This document shows, one piece after another, positions 51,257-61,184 of a DNA stretch of 64,000 bases. This DNA comes from Tenacibaculum finnmarkense. Lineage in GTDB: Bacteria; Bacteroidota; Bacteroidia; Flavobacteriales; Flavobacteriaceae. A program made the position numbers and the translations under genes. The first letter of the stretch is position 1, and the number at the start of each line of letters is the position of its first letter. The notes below the pieces were generated by a model. That model was not told the origin of the DNA and did not search any database. It saw nothing but the letters and a program-made list of their open reading frames with translations. Where the stretch lies: contig NZ_OENA01000053.1 in NCBI RefSeq assembly GCF_900239185.1, positions 186,305 through 250,304 on the forward strand. Reading direction: 5' to 3'.

Positions 51257-53140
51257 ATGGCAATTAATACACTTTTAATAACACCACCTTTCACACAATT
51301 AAATACGGCATATCCCGCAACGGCGTACATCAAAGGATTTTTAAATTCTAAAGATGTAAACGCTACGCAAATGGATTTAAGCATCGAGCTTTTTACCGCT
51401 GTATTTACCAAAGAATTTATAGACGCTATTTTTAAACAGGCGGAAATGCTTGGGAATAATGATTTTCCGTTGGTAGGAAATCAGCAGGAAGATTATATTG
51501 ATAAAGTAGATTCTGTGATGAATTATTTGAGAGCGCAAGAAGTTACGGCGGCGTATCAAATAGTACATAAAGATTTTTTACCCCACGGACACCGACGCAT
51601 CAAATTAGCGAAAGATTTAACCACCGAATTTGGTAAATTAGGAATTCTAGACAAAGCAAAACATATTGCAACCTTGTTTATCGAAGAATTGGGCGATTTT
51701 ATAAATGCCAATGTCGATGAGTTTTTTTCTTTTACACGTTATGCCGAGCAATTAGGGCGATCGGCTTCTAGTTTTGATACTATTGATGAGTTTCTAACCT
51801 ACGAAACAACCTTAGTTGAAGATGAAATGCTGTATCTTTTAGATGAAAAAATAAAAGAGCAAATAACATCAGAAATAACCGAAAAACCGTATGATTTAAT
51901 TTGTTTTACCGTGCCATTTCCAGGGAATTTATTTTCCGCTTTGCGATGTGCACAATTTATAAAACAACAATATCCAAAGATAAAAATAGCGATGGGCGGC
52001 GGTTATTGTAACACTGAATTAAGGCGTTTATCTGACCCTCGAATTTTTAATTTTGTCGATTTTATAAGCCTAGATGATGGCGAATCTCCATTGTTAAGAA
52101 TCACCGAATTTTTAGATGGAAAAATAAATGAAGATGCTTTAGAAAGAACGTTTATCTGTAGAAATAATGAAGTTATTTATGCCAATAAAATTCCGAATAC
52201 GATATTTCATCATCGAAATTTACCAGCGCCGAGTTACATCGGCTTGCCGACCAATAAATATTTATCTTTTTTAGATGTGATGAATCCGATGCACAGAATG
52301 TGGTCGGACGGAAAGTGGAATAAACTCACTATTTCCCACGGATGTTATTGGAAACAGTGTTCTTTTTGTGATGTTACGTTAGATTATATCGGTAATTACG
52401 AAAACACCACCGCCGATGATTTGGTGAATAAAATTGAAAAAATAATATCAGAAACAGGCGTTACAGGATTTCATTTTGTAGATGAAGCAGCGCCGCCAAA
52501 AATGCTAAAAGCTTTAGCAAATAAATTACTAGAACGAAAAATATTTATTACCTGGTGGACAAATATTCGTTTTGAAAAAACCTTTACACCTGAGCTTTGT
52601 TCGTTGTTATCAAAATCAGGATGTATTGCGGTAACAGGCGGTTTAGAAGTGGCTTCTGATAGATTACTTGCTAGAATGAAAAAAGGCGTAGATATTGGGC
52701 AAGTGGCACGAGTTACCAAAGCTTTTTCTGATCAAAATATTATGGTGCATGCCTATTTAATGTTTGGTTTTCCTACTGAAACCGATCAAGAAACTATTGA
52801 TTCGTTAGAAGTTGTACGTCAGTTATTTCAACATAATTGTATTCAATCGGCTTTTTGGCATCAGTTTGCCTGTACAAGTCATAGCCCTGTAGGAAAAAAT
52901 CCTGATGCTTTTGAAATTAAAATTACAGGTCCTGAATTTAAAGGATTTGCCGAAAATGATTTGTATCATGAAGATCCAACAGGGGCGGAGCATCATTTGT
53001 ATAGTCAAGGATTAAATACGGCGTTAAATAATTACTTAAATTACAAAGGTTTTGAAATTCCGTTATATGATTATTTCGATTTTAAAGTACCAAAAACAAC
53101 GCAAGAACCGAATTTAATTGAGGGGTTTTTGAGTGTTTAA
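51257..53140 (+). CDS. B12-binding-like radical SAM protein with CX4CX2C cluster motif
   Basis: This 627-aa protein has a long N-terminal part, a Rossmann-like domain resembling B12-binding modules (about 213-310, DLICFTVPFPGN ... MGGGYCNTEL ... DDGESPLL), then a radical SAM barrel. The cluster motif is Cys363-x4-Cys368-x2-Cys371 (HGCYWKQCSFC), one residue wider than the usual CX3CX2C. ITWWTNIRFE, TGGLEVASDRLL and HAYLMFGFPTETDQE are typical later elements. No DxHxxG cobalamin ligand is visible. Substrate unknown. Single gene, next to the RAYT. Confidence 0.88.
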   Translation: MAINTLLITPPFTQLNTAYPATAYIKGFLNSKDVNATQMDLSIELFTAVFTKEFIDAIFKQAEMLGNNDFPLVGNQQEDYIDKVDSVMNYLRAQEVTAAYQIVHKDFLPHGHRRIKLAKDLTTEFGKLGILDKAKHIATLFIEELGDFINANVDEFFSFTRYAEQLGRSASSFDTIDEFLTYETTLVEDEMLYLLDEKIKEQITSEITEKPYDLICFTVPFPGNLFSALRCAQFIKQQYPKIKIAMGGGYCNTELRRLSDPRIFNFVDFISLDDGESPLLRITEFLDGKINEDALERTFICRNNEVIYANKIPNTIFHHRNLPAPSYIGLPTNKYLSFLDVMNPMHRMWSDGKWNKLTISHGCYWKQCSFCDVTLDYIGNYENTTADDLVNKIEKIISETGVTGFHFVDEAAPPKMLKALANKLLERKIFITWWTNIRFEKTFTPELCSLLSKSGCIAVTGGLEVASDRLLARMKKGVDIGQVARVTKAFSDQNIMVHAYLMFGFPTETDQETIDSLEVVRQLFQHNCIQSAFWHQFACTSHSPVGKNPDAFEIKITGPEFKGFAENDLYHEDPTGAEHHLYSQGLNTALNNYLNYKGFEIPLYDYFDFKVPKTTQEPNLIEGFLSV

Positions 53141-53165
53141 TTTTTTTTTGATAAAATCATAAACA

Positions 53166-53204
53166 AAAAAAATCATGTTACTTTTAGGGTAACATGATTT
53201 TTTT
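53166..53204. terminator. Bidirectional terminator
   Basis: AAAAAATCATGTTAC and GTAACATGATTTTTT pair perfectly, between convergent genes. Confidence 0.9.
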
Positions 53205-53222
53205 ATAAAAGAGTATCGTGTT

Positions 53223-53861
53223 TTATTCTTCGATTTCTTCGCTGTCTTTTGTTTTAAAAAACGCATCAATATTGTCATAAACAGCAGGAATTATTTCCTT
53301 TCCTGAGGTGTCAATAAAACCGTATTTTACCTTGTTAACACAAACTTTAGCCCAGCCTTTTTTATAGGTGTCAAATGCGCCAATTTCGGTGTATTTTATT
53401 TTAACAATAGTGTTTCCTTTTTTGTTGATAAAACCAAATTTATCTTTAATTTTTACTAAAGCCCAGCCTTTTTTATATAAGTCAAAATCATATACTTTGT
53501 CAAACTTGGTGTTTATTACTTTTTGCCCCTTATTGTCAATAAATCCTAATTGATTATTTTCTTTTATAAGTGCCCATTTTTTTTGAAACATACCAAAGTT
53601 ACCAATAGAGTCATAAACAGCTTCTACAACTTCATTTCCAAGTTTATCAATAAATCCTACTTTATTTTTAAGATCTACCTTAGCCCATCCTTTTCTTACA
53701 GCATTATAAGGTTCGATACTATTGTATTTTGGGGCAGCAATCTCTATTCCTTTATTATTAACAACTCCGTAAAGGTTGTTGTTTTTGACAATAAAAAAAT
53801 TTTGAGAAGTTGCGTAAAAACTTGAAAAAATGATAAAAGATAGTGCTAATTTTAATTTCAT
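53223..53861 (-). CDS. WG-repeat protein, exported
   Basis: This 212-aa protein has a signal peptide (about 1-19) and then four or five tandem repeats of about 35 residues of the type KGWAKVDLKNKVGFIDKLGN, the KWG/WG repeat. WG proteins form beta-propeller-like or solenoid structures of unknown function. An acidic tail (TKDSEEIEE) ends the protein. Single gene with its own terminator. Confidence 0.88.
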   Translation of the reverse strand: MKLKLALSFIIFSSFYATSQNFFIVKNNNLYGVVNNKGIEIAAPKYNSIEPYNAVRKGWAKVDLKNKVGFIDKLGNEVVEAVYDSIGNFGMFQKKWALIKENNQLGFIDNKGQKVINTKFDKVYDFDLYKKGWALVKIKDKFGFINKKGNTIVKIKYTEIGAFDTYKKGWAKVCVNKVKYGFIDTSGKEIIPAVYDNIDAFFKTKDSEEIEE

Positions 53862-53933
53862 TACGTACTAATTTAGGGGATTAAAAAGTGTAAATATAAG
53901 GTCATTTAATTAATTTTTAAGTGTTTTATCTGC

Positions 53934-53967
53934 CAAAAAAAAGACACCATTTTACGGATGTCTTTTG
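53934..53967 (-). terminator. Terminator of the saccharopine dehydrogenase-family gene
   Basis: AAAAGACAcCAT and ATGtCTTTT-type arms with a T-run on the minus strand. Confidence 0.6.
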
Positions 53968-53998
53968 TATAAAAATTTAGTTAAATAGTGCTAAAGTT

Positions 53999-55369
53999 TT
54001 ACCCTTTTATAGTTTCAGGATTATAGCCTAAATAAGGAACGTCTTTTTCTACGAATACAATTCCGTACTCTTCTAGTTCTTTTAAAATAGGTTCGTAGAC
54101 TTCTTTTTTAATTGGTAATTGTACACCAGGGTTTGTAATATTACCGTTTAAAATATGTAAAGTAGCCATTGCTACAGGTAATCCTACGGTTTTTGCCATT
54201 GCAGTATACGTTTGATCATCACCTTTAATAACCATACTGCTTTCTATCTGATGTTTTTGATTATCAAGCTCATATCCAAATTTATGTTGCATAACAATCA
54301 TGTCTTTATCATCGGCTTCAAGCGTCCATTTTTCAGAAAGTATGCTTTGTAATATTTGCGCAGGTGTGGCGTTTTTTAGCCCTGTTTTTTTCGTCGGATT
54401 AAAAATATCTAACTCTAAAAATTTATCCCACATTACATCATCTTGTTCTATTTTTAAATAAGAACGGAATTTTAATTCAACAGAATCTGAAGGAGAATAG
54501 GGTAAAAATAAATTGGTGAAATCACGGTATGTTAGGTTTTCAGAATTTTCGATAGCATAAGAATCATCGGTCATTCCTAATTGAACAAATACATTCCAAG
54601 CTCTTGAAAAACCAACTTTTCTAACCGTTCCACGGTACATTGTTGGCACGTTTTCTAAGTTATAAATACTTCGATATTGTAAAGAATCACGGTTTGCGTA
54701 GGCTTCAAATTTACCATGCCCATCAATAGTTAAAAACTCTGTTCTTCTAAATAATTTATGATATGGAATATATTTAGAGGTGTTTTCTTGAATAAACATT
54801 GCAGCACCACCTTGCCCCGCTAACACTACGTTTCTAGGGTTCCAAGTAAATTTATAGTTCCATAAATTTGTATCACTCTCTGGGGCAACTAAACCACCAC
54901 AAAACGATTCGAAAAGTAACATTTTAGCACCTTTTTCATGGATTTTATCAATTACCTGCATAGCACTCATATGATCAATCCCTGGGTCTAAACCAATTTC
55001 ATTCATAAACACCAAGCCTTTTGCTTTTACATCAGCATTTAAAGCTTTCATTTCATCAGAAATATAAGAAGCCGTTACCATGTGTTTTGCGTAGGCAACA
55101 CAATCTTTGGCAACTTCAATATGAAAACGAGCGGGCAACATTGAAATAACAATATCGGCATTTTGAATAGCAGTAGTACGTTGCGTTTGGTTAAAAACGT
55201 CTAGTTCTACAGCAGTTGCATTTTTATGATTATTGATAATTGATTGCGCATTTTTAAGCGAAACATCACCAATTGTTATGTGTAAATTTTCTACTGTTGA
55301 TTTATCTAATAAATATTTTATAAGAGATGAACAAGATCTACCAGCGCCAATAATTAATATTTTTCTCAT
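53999..55369 (-). CDS. Saccharopine dehydrogenase-family protein
   Basis: This 456-aa NAD(P)-dependent enzyme has a Rossmann start (ILIIGAGRSCSSLIKYLL), the substrate region NEIGLDPGIDHMSAM and a C-terminal domain typical of LYS9-like saccharopine reductases. It could act in lysine degradation through saccharopine. Related carboxy(nor)spermidine dehydrogenases share parts of the fold but the LDPGIDHMSAM block favours the saccharopine group. No lysine-pathway neighbour is present, so the substrate is not settled. Confidence 0.88.
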   Translation of the reverse strand: MRKILIIGAGRSCSSLIKYLLDKSTVENLHITIGDVSLKNAQSIINNHKNATAVELDVFNQTQRTTAIQNADIVISMLPARFHIEVAKDCVAYAKHMVTASYISDEMKALNADVKAKGLVFMNEIGLDPGIDHMSAMQVIDKIHEKGAKMLLFESFCGGLVAPESDTNLWNYKFTWNPRNVVLAGQGGAAMFIQENTSKYIPYHKLFRRTEFLTIDGHGKFEAYANRDSLQYRSIYNLENVPTMYRGTVRKVGFSRAWNVFVQLGMTDDSYAIENSENLTYRDFTNLFLPYSPSDSVELKFRSYLKIEQDDVMWDKFLELDIFNPTKKTGLKNATPAQILQSILSEKWTLEADDKDMIVMQHKFGYELDNQKHQIESSMVIKGDDQTYTAMAKTVGLPVAMATLHILNGNITNPGVQLPIKKEVYEPILKELEEYGIVFVEKDVPYLGYNPETIKG

Positions 55370-55456
55370 ATATAGTGTACTTTTGTTTTCTATTTAAAGC
55401 ACAATATCGTTAAAAAAAATCAAAATAAAGTTTAAAATTAAACAAAATCAGTAAAA

Positions 55457-55843
55457 ATGTATAGAGATTTAACAATTACATCGGTGTTAGGAGCACTCGG
55501 AGTTATTTTAGGAGCCTTTGGCGCACATGCTTTAAAATCAAAATTGAGCCCAGAGGCCTTGCAAAGTTTTGAAACAGCGGTCAGATATCAATTTTTACAC
55601 GTATTTGTTTTACTTTTTGTAAATATGTTTAATGAGTTTAATTTGAAGCAAAAAAATAGGATAAGTTTTCTTTTTATAGCAGGAATTGTGCTTTTTTCGG
55701 GGTCAATTTATGCCATTGAGTTAGCAGAAGTGCCTGCAAAAAACATCTGGTTTGTAACGCCTTTAGGAGGTGTTTTACTAATAACGGGGTGGTCTGTAAT
55801 GGCTTTTGAGTTTATTAAAAAGTTATCAAATAAAAAGAATTAG
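55457..55843 (+). CDS. DUF423 membrane protein
   Basis: This 128-aa protein has four membrane helices. The motif GALGVILGAFGAHALKSKLSPEALQSFETAVRYQ, read in two parts around residue 30, is the hallmark of the DUF423 family. Function unknown. Divergent from the saccharopine dehydrogenase-family gene and 83 bases before pckA. Confidence 0.9.
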   Translation: MYRDLTITSVLGALGVILGAFGAHALKSKLSPEALQSFETAVRYQFLHVFVLLFVNMFNEFNLKQKNRISFLFIAGIVLFSGSIYAIELAEVPAKNIWFVTPLGGVLLITGWSVMAFEFIKKLSNKKN

Positions 55844-55887
55844 TCATAAAAAAAATCAATAATTAACCTGTTAAGGTCAAAAATCCC

Positions 55888-55895
55888 TATTTTTG
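55888..55895 (+). promoter_or_regulatory. pckA promoter box
   Basis: TATTTTTG, 31 bases before the ATG. It excludes the longer frame starting at the GTG of 55897. Confidence 0.6.
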
Positions 55896-55926
55896 TGTGA
55901 ACTTAACACAACTAAAATATTTTAAG

Positions 55927-57528
55927 ATGACAAATCTTGATACAAAAACGATATCGATAGAAAACTTAGGTATTAAGAATGCTACGGTTCGCTATCAATT
56001 AACTTCAGACGAGTTACACGATATAACTATTGAAAAAGGACAAGGAGAAAATACAAGTTCAGGAGCATTAGCTGTGAAAACAGGTGAGTTTACTGGGCGT
56101 TCGCCAATGGATCGTTTTATTGTTAAAGACGATATTACAAAAGATGAAATCTGGTGGGGAGATATAAACTTACCTTTCGATTCAGAAAAATTTGACAAAT
56201 TATATGATAAAGTAACTGATTACCTTTCAGAAAAAGAGGTTTTTGTACGTGATAGCTATGCATGTGCAGATGAAGATTACAAATTAAATATTAGAGTTGT
56301 AAACGAATATCCTTGGAGCAACATGTTTGCTTACAATATGTTTTTACGCCCAACAGTTGAAGAGTTGAAAGGTTTTTCTCCAGAATGGACGGTTGTAAAT
56401 GCACCAGGTTTTATGGCAGATCCTGCGGTTGACGGAACTCGTCAGCACAACTTTGCTATTTTAAACTTCGAGAAAAAAATTGCTTTAATTGGTGGAACTG
56501 GTTATACTGGTGAAATTAAAAAAGGAATTTTTTCTGCTTTAAACTTTATTTTACCTGTATTTAAAAATACCTTACCAATGCACTGTTCTGCAAACGTAGG
56601 TAAAGAAGGTGATACGGCTATTTTCTTCGGATTATCAGGAACAGGTAAAACTACCTTATCTACCGATCCTAACCGTAGTTTAATTGGAGATGACGAGCAT
56701 GGTTGGACAGCTGAAAACACTGTTTTTAACTTTGAAGGAGGTTGTTACGCAAAAGTAATTGACTTATCGAAAGATAAAGAACCAGAAATTTACGCAGCTA
56801 TTAAAAGAGGCGCAATTCTTGAAAACATCGTTACAGATGCTAACGGAGCTGTTGATTTTAACGATACTTCTATTACACAAAATACCCGTGTAAGTTACCC
56901 GATACATCATATTGAAAATATTCAAACACCATCATCAGGAAAAAACCCTAAGAACGTATTTTTCTTAACGGCAGATGCTTTTGGAGTATTGCCTCCAATA
57001 TCTAAATTAACGCCAGGTCAGGCAGCATACCACTTTATTTCAGGATATACTGCAAAAGTTGCAGGAACTGAAGCAGGAGTTACTGAACCATTACCAAGTT
57101 TTTCGGCATGTTTTGGAGCACCATTTATGCCATTACACCCAACTCGTTATGCAGAAATGTTAAGCGAAAAAATGAAAGAAACAGGGGTAAATGTTTGGTT
57201 GATAAACACCGGTTGGACAGCAGGTCCTTACGGAGTTGGTCATAGAATGAAGCTTAAATACACTCGTGCGATGATTAACGCAGCTTTAAACGGTGAATTA
57301 GGTGAGGTAAATGAAGAAAACTACCATACACATTCTGTATTTGGATTGGCACAGCCAAGAAAATGTCCAGGAGTTCCTACTGAATTATTAAGCCAACGCC
57401 AAGCGTGGAATAATGATGAAGAATATTATAAAACAGCTAATAAATTAGCGGCATCTTTCCGTAAAAACTTTAAACAATTTGAAGAAAATGCCAATGCTGA
57501 AATTTTAGCAGGAGGACCAACAGTTTAA
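55927..57528 (+). CDS. pckA: Phosphoenolpyruvate carboxykinase (ATP)
   Basis: This 533-aa gluconeogenic enzyme turns oxaloacetate and ATP into PEP, CO2 and ADP. The kinase-1 loop GLSGTGKTTLS, the metal site MHCSANVG and the kinase-2 region IGDDEHGW are present. The length and C-terminal motifs fit the ATP-dependent class. The start MTNLDTKTISIENLG follows the promoter box. It has its own promoter and terminator. Confidence 0.97.
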   Translation: MTNLDTKTISIENLGIKNATVRYQLTSDELHDITIEKGQGENTSSGALAVKTGEFTGRSPMDRFIVKDDITKDEIWWGDINLPFDSEKFDKLYDKVTDYLSEKEVFVRDSYACADEDYKLNIRVVNEYPWSNMFAYNMFLRPTVEELKGFSPEWTVVNAPGFMADPAVDGTRQHNFAILNFEKKIALIGGTGYTGEIKKGIFSALNFILPVFKNTLPMHCSANVGKEGDTAIFFGLSGTGKTTLSTDPNRSLIGDDEHGWTAENTVFNFEGGCYAKVIDLSKDKEPEIYAAIKRGAILENIVTDANGAVDFNDTSITQNTRVSYPIHHIENIQTPSSGKNPKNVFFLTADAFGVLPPISKLTPGQAAYHFISGYTAKVAGTEAGVTEPLPSFSACFGAPFMPLHPTRYAEMLSEKMKETGVNVWLINTGWTAGPYGVGHRMKLKYTRAMINAALNGELGEVNEENYHTHSVFGLAQPRKCPGVPTELLSQRQAWNNDEEYYKTANKLAASFRKNFKQFEENANAEILAGGPTV

Positions 57529-57594
57529 TCCTTTTTAGGTTAAAAAATACTAAAATAATTCTAAAATAATATTTAGGAATATTGAATAATATTG

Positions 57595-57625
57595 AAAAAA
57601 GCATCCGAAAGGATGCTTTTTTTTT
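57595..57625 (+). terminator. pckA terminator
   Basis: AAAAAGCATCC-gaaa-GGATGCTTTTTTT with loop GAAA. Confidence 0.9.
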
Positions 57626-57638
57626 GTGTAAAACTGCC

Positions 57639-57646
57639 TATTTTTG
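57639..57646 (+). promoter_or_regulatory. Adenine deaminase promoter box
   Basis: TATTTTTG between the pckA terminator and the ATG at 57672; it rejects the 30-codon upstream extension. Confidence 0.65.
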
Positions 57647-57671
57647 TAGCCTTAAAACAACGAGCATACAC

Positions 57672-59294
57672 ATGAAGGTACAAGGAAATATTGTTGATAT
57701 AGAAAATAAACGAATCTATAAAGGAGAAGTTACCATTGTAAATGGTAAAATTAAAACCATTCGAGAGGTAAATAATACTGTAGAAAATTATATTATTCCT
57801 GGTTTTGTAGATGCTCATATTCATATTGAAAGCTCGATGTTGGTGCCATCAGAATTTGCGAAAATTGCAGTGATACACGGAACGGTTGCAACAGTTTCAG
57901 ATCCGCATGAAATCGCAAATGTATTGGGGGTAAAAGGTGTTGATTTTATGATTGAAAACGGGAAAAAAGTACCGTTTAAATTTAATTTCGGAGCGCCAAG
58001 TTGTGTGCCTGCAACATCTTTTGAAAGTGCAGGAGCAATTATCGATTCGGAAGATATTAAATTGATGATGCAAAACCCCGACATCAAATATTTGGCTGAA
58101 ATGATGAATTATCCTGGTGTTTTATTTGATGATGCTGAGGTTTTGAAAAAAATTCAGCATGCTAAAGATAATAATAAACCTGTTGATGGTCATGCGCCTG
58201 GTTTACGAGGTGATGATATTTCAAAATATATTGGGGCAGGAATTTCAACCGACCACGAATGTTTTTCTTATGATGAAGCTTTAGAGAAGCTTCAAAAAGG
58301 CATGAAAGTAATTATCCGTGAAGGAAGTGCTGCTAAAAATTTTGAGGCTTTAATTGATTTATTACCAAATCATTTTGAAAACATGATGTTTTGTTCTGAT
58401 GATAAACACCCTGATGATTTATTAGTAGGACATATAAATGAATTATGTGAGCGTGCCGTTTCAAAAGGAATTGATGTTTTTAAAGTATTAAAAGCAGCTT
58501 GTGTAAATCCTGTAAAACATTATAATTTAGACGTTGGTTTATTACAAAAAGGCGATGCTGCCGATTTTATTGTTGTTGAAAATTTAGAAAAATTCAAAGT
58601 TTTACAAACCTATATAAATGGTGAATTGGTTGCTGAAAACGGAAAATCGTTTGTAAAATCAGTAGCTTTTGAGGTGTTGAATAATTTTAATACTGATAAA
58701 AAAAATATTGCTGATTTTAAGTTTGAATCATCCGCAGAAAAAATTAGAGTTATTGAAGCTTTAGATGGCGAATTGGTAACCAATCAAATTGAAGCAGATG
58801 CGTTAATAAAAGATGGAAATTTAGTTTCGAATACTCAAAATGATGTGTTAAAAATGACGGTTGTAAATCGTTATAAAAATGCAACGCCATCAATTGCTTT
58901 TATTAAAAACTTCGGATTAAAAGAAGGCGCAATTGCAAGTTCGGTAGGGCACGATTCGCATAATATTATAGCCATCGGTGTTTCTGATCAAGCAATTTGC
59001 AAGGCGGTAAATTTATTAATCGAAAATAAAGGCGGAATTTGTGCAGTAACAACATCCGAAGAAAAAATAGTTTCCTTACCTGTGGCAGGAATTATGTCAG
59101 ATAAATCAGCCCAAGAAATTGGAAAATCGTATGCCGAATTAGATGCGATGGCAAAACAAATGGGAAGTAAATTAAGAGCGCCTTATATGAGTTTATCGTT
59201 TATGGCATTGTTGGTTATTCCGTCGTTAAAATTATCAGACAAAGGACTTTTTGATGGAAATACCTTTCAATTTACGTCGTTGGAAGTTGGGTAA
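57672..59294 (+). CDS. ade: Adenine deaminase
   Basis: This 540-aa amidohydrolase turns adenine into hypoxanthine and ammonia. The metal site [15 protein letters not shown] is near residues 45-59. [39 protein letters not shown] and [11 protein letters not shown] are family motifs. The product could feed the hypoxanthine phosphoribosyltransferase half of the Hpt-Adk fusion. The start [13 protein letters not shown] is chosen by the promoter. Confidence 0.95.
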   Translation: MKVQGNIVDIENKRIYKGEVTIVNGKIKTIREVNNTVENYIIPGFVDAHIHIESSMLVPSEFAKIAVIHGTVATVSDPHEIANVLGVKGVDFMIENGKKVPFKFNFGAPSCVPATSFESAGAIIDSEDIKLMMQNPDIKYLAEMMNYPGVLFDDAEVLKKIQHAKDNNKPVDGHAPGLRGDDISKYIGAGISTDHECFSYDEALEKLQKGMKVIIREGSAAKNFEALIDLLPNHFENMMFCSDDKHPDDLLVGHINELCERAVSKGIDVFKVLKAACVNPVKHYNLDVGLLQKGDAADFIVVENLEKFKVLQTYINGELVAENGKSFVKSVAFEVLNNFNTDKKNIADFKFESSAEKIRVIEALDGELVTNQIEADALIKDGNLVSNTQNDVLKMTVVNRYKNATPSIAFIKNFGLKEGAIASSVGHDSHNIIAIGVSDQAICKAVNLLIENKGGICAVTTSEEKIVSLPVAGIMSDKSAQEIGKSYAELDAMAKQMGSKLRAPYMSLSFMALLVIPSLKLSDKGLFDGNTFQFTSLEVG

Positions 59295-59301
59295 ATTCCC
59301 C

Positions 59302-59330
59302 GTAGAGACGCGATTTATCGCGTCTGCAAC
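59302..59330. repeat. REP-like hairpin 1 before ruvC
   Basis: GTAGAGACGCGATTTATCGC then GTCTGCAAC. Inner arms AGACGCGA/TCGCGTCT are perfect. Same outer sequence as the REP beside the RAYT gene, other core. Confidence 0.8.
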
Positions 59331-59416
59331 AAGAATGTAAGAACAACAATACAGCATAATATAAAAAACAAACACGATTAATAAAAGCCTTTATAAATAG
59401 AGAGGAGCGATGGATA

Positions 59417-59440
59417 AGAGACGCGATTTATCGCGTCTGT
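59417..59440. repeat. REP-like hairpin 2 before ruvC
   Basis: AGAGACGCGATTTATCGCGT then CTGT, nearly the same as hairpin 1, 115 bases away in the same orientation. Confidence 0.8.
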
Positions 59441-59458
59441 ACCCTAGTAATAATTGAT

Positions 59459-59466
59459 TAGTTTTG
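59459..59466 (+). promoter_or_regulatory. ruvC-hemW promoter box
   Basis: TAGTTTTG, 24 bases before the ruvC TTG start. Confidence 0.5.
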
Positions 59467-59490
59467 TATTTACAGAAATCGCTATAAAAT

Positions 59491-60045
59491 TTGAAGACAG
59501 AAAAAATAATATTAGGAGTTGATCCCGGAACGAGTATCATGGGTTTTGGAATTATAAAAGTGGTAGGAAAAAAGATGGAATTTGTTCAAATGAATGAGTT
59601 GATTTTAAAAAAATACGACAATCATTATATCAAATTAAAATTAATTTTTGAGCGAACCCTCGAATTAATAGACACGTATCATCCTGATGAAATTGCATTA
59701 GAAGCACCTTTTTTCGGTAAAAATGTACAATCGATGTTAAAGTTAGGTCGTGCGCAAGGTGTGGCGATGGCGGCAGCATTATCACGAGATATTCCTGTTA
59801 CAGAATATGCACCATTAAAAATAAAAATGGCAGTTACAGGAAGCGGAAAAGCAAGTAAAGAGCAAGTTGCTTTAATGTTAAAATCGTTATTAAACTTAAA
59901 AACTTTACCCAAAAACCTAGATGCAACCGATGGTTTAGCCGCCGCAGTTTGTCATCATTATAATTCAGGAAGAGTGGTAGGCGGTAAAAATTATACAGGC
60001 TGGGCTTCGTTTGTGAGTCAGAATGAAAAACGTGTTAAAAAGTAA
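59491..60045 (+). CDS. ruvC: Crossover junction endodeoxyribonuclease RuvC, TTG start
   Basis: This 184-aa nuclease cuts Holliday junctions in recombination repair. The acidic residues of the family are visible: Asp in [13 protein letters not shown], Glu in [13 protein letters not shown] and the Asp pair in [15 protein letters not shown]. Only a TTG lies at the right place ([14 protein letters not shown]), so it is the start. The hemW-like gene begins six bases after the stop, also with TTG. Confidence 0.94.
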   Translation: MKTEKIILGVDPGTSIMGFGIIKVVGKKMEFVQMNELILKKYDNHYIKLKLIFERTLELIDTYHPDEIALEAPFFGKNVQSMLKLGRAQGVAMAAALSRDIPVTEYAPLKIKMAVTGSGKASKEQVALMLKSLLNLKTLPKNLDATDGLAAAVCHHYNSGRVVGGKNYTGWASFVSQNEKRVKK

Positions 60046-60051
60046 ACTAAT

Positions 60052-61179
60052 TTGGCAGGAATCTACATACATATACCTTTTTGTAAACAAGCATGTTTTT
60101 ATTGCGATTTTCATTTTTCGACTTCTTTAAAAAAGAAAGACGTGCTAATTTCGTGTTTAATAACAGAATTAGAAATCCGAAAAAATGAATTACAAAACGA
60201 ACTAATTGAAACCATATATTTTGGTGGTGGAACTCCATCATTATTATCATCCGAAGAAATAACAAGTTTATTAAATGCGATTTATAAGCATTATAAAGTT
60301 ATCGAAAATCCTGAAATTACTTTAGAAGCAAATCCTGATGATTTATCCGAAGAAAAAATTTTAGAACTCGCAAATTCGCCAATAAACAGATTAAGTATTG
60401 GCGTGCAATCTTTTTTTGAAGAAGATTTAAAAAGTATGAATCGAGCGCATAATTCAAAAGAAGCGAAAGAATGTTTGTCAATAGCAACTCGTTATTTTGA
60501 TAATATTACCGTCGATTTAATTTATGGCGTTCCGAATATGAGTAACGAGCGATGGAAAGAAAATTTACAAATTGCGTTTGATTTTGGTGTAAATCATATT
60601 TCGAGTTACGCCTTAACTGTTGAGCCAAAAACAGTGTTAGATAGCTTTGTTAAAAACGGAAAATATCCTGAACCTGACGAAACAGAAGCTAAAGAACATT
60701 TTGATATTTTAGTAGCAGAAACCGCTAAAAACGGATTTGTACATTACGAAATATCAAATTTTGGGAAGCCTGCTTATTTTTCAAAACATAATACCTCGTA
60801 TTGGTTGGGTAAAAAATATATCGGAATTGGCCCGTCGGCACATTCGTTTAGTAAAACGCATCGTAGTTGGAATGTAGCCAATAATACAAAATATATAAAG
60901 GAATTACAAGAAGGAAAACTTCCGAATGAACAAGAAGAATTATCCGAAGAAGACCAGTTTAATGAATATTTAATGACAGGTTTACGTACTATTTGGGGCG
61001 TTTCATTAGCTGAAATTCAAGCAAATTTTAAAGCATGTTTTAAAGATGATTTATTAAAATCATCCCAAAAATTTATAGCAGAAGGATTATTAATTATTGA
61101 AAAGAATACGCTTAAAACAACTCCAAAAGGAAAGTTTTTAGCCGATGGTTTAGCTTCGGAATTGTTTCGAATTAAATAA
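60052..61179 (+). CDS. hemW: HemW-like radical SAM protein, TTG start
   Basis: This 375-aa protein of the HemN/HemW family has the cluster motif PFCKQACFYCDFHF (CX3CX2C), GGGTPSLL and a C-terminal HemW domain. It lacks features of true coproporphyrinogen oxidases and matches HemW, a heme chaperone. The only usable start is TTG (MAGIYIHIPFCK). Co-transcribed with ruvC, and the cyclase gene follows after five bases. Confidence 0.93.
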   Translation: MAGIYIHIPFCKQACFYCDFHFSTSLKKKDVLISCLITELEIRKNELQNELIETIYFGGGTPSLLSSEEITSLLNAIYKHYKVIENPEITLEANPDDLSEEKILELANSPINRLSIGVQSFFEEDLKSMNRAHNSKEAKECLSIATRYFDNITVDLIYGVPNMSNERWKENLQIAFDFGVNHISSYALTVEPKTVLDSFVKNGKYPEPDETEAKEHFDILVAETAKNGFVHYEISNFGKPAYFSKHNTSYWLGKKYIGIGPSAHSFSKTHRSWNVANNTKYIKELQEGKLPNEQEELSEEDQFNEYLMTGLRTIWGVSLAEIQANFKACFKDDLLKSSQKFIAEGLLIIEKNTLKTTPKGKFLADGLASELFRIK

Positions 61180-61184
61180 AAAAT

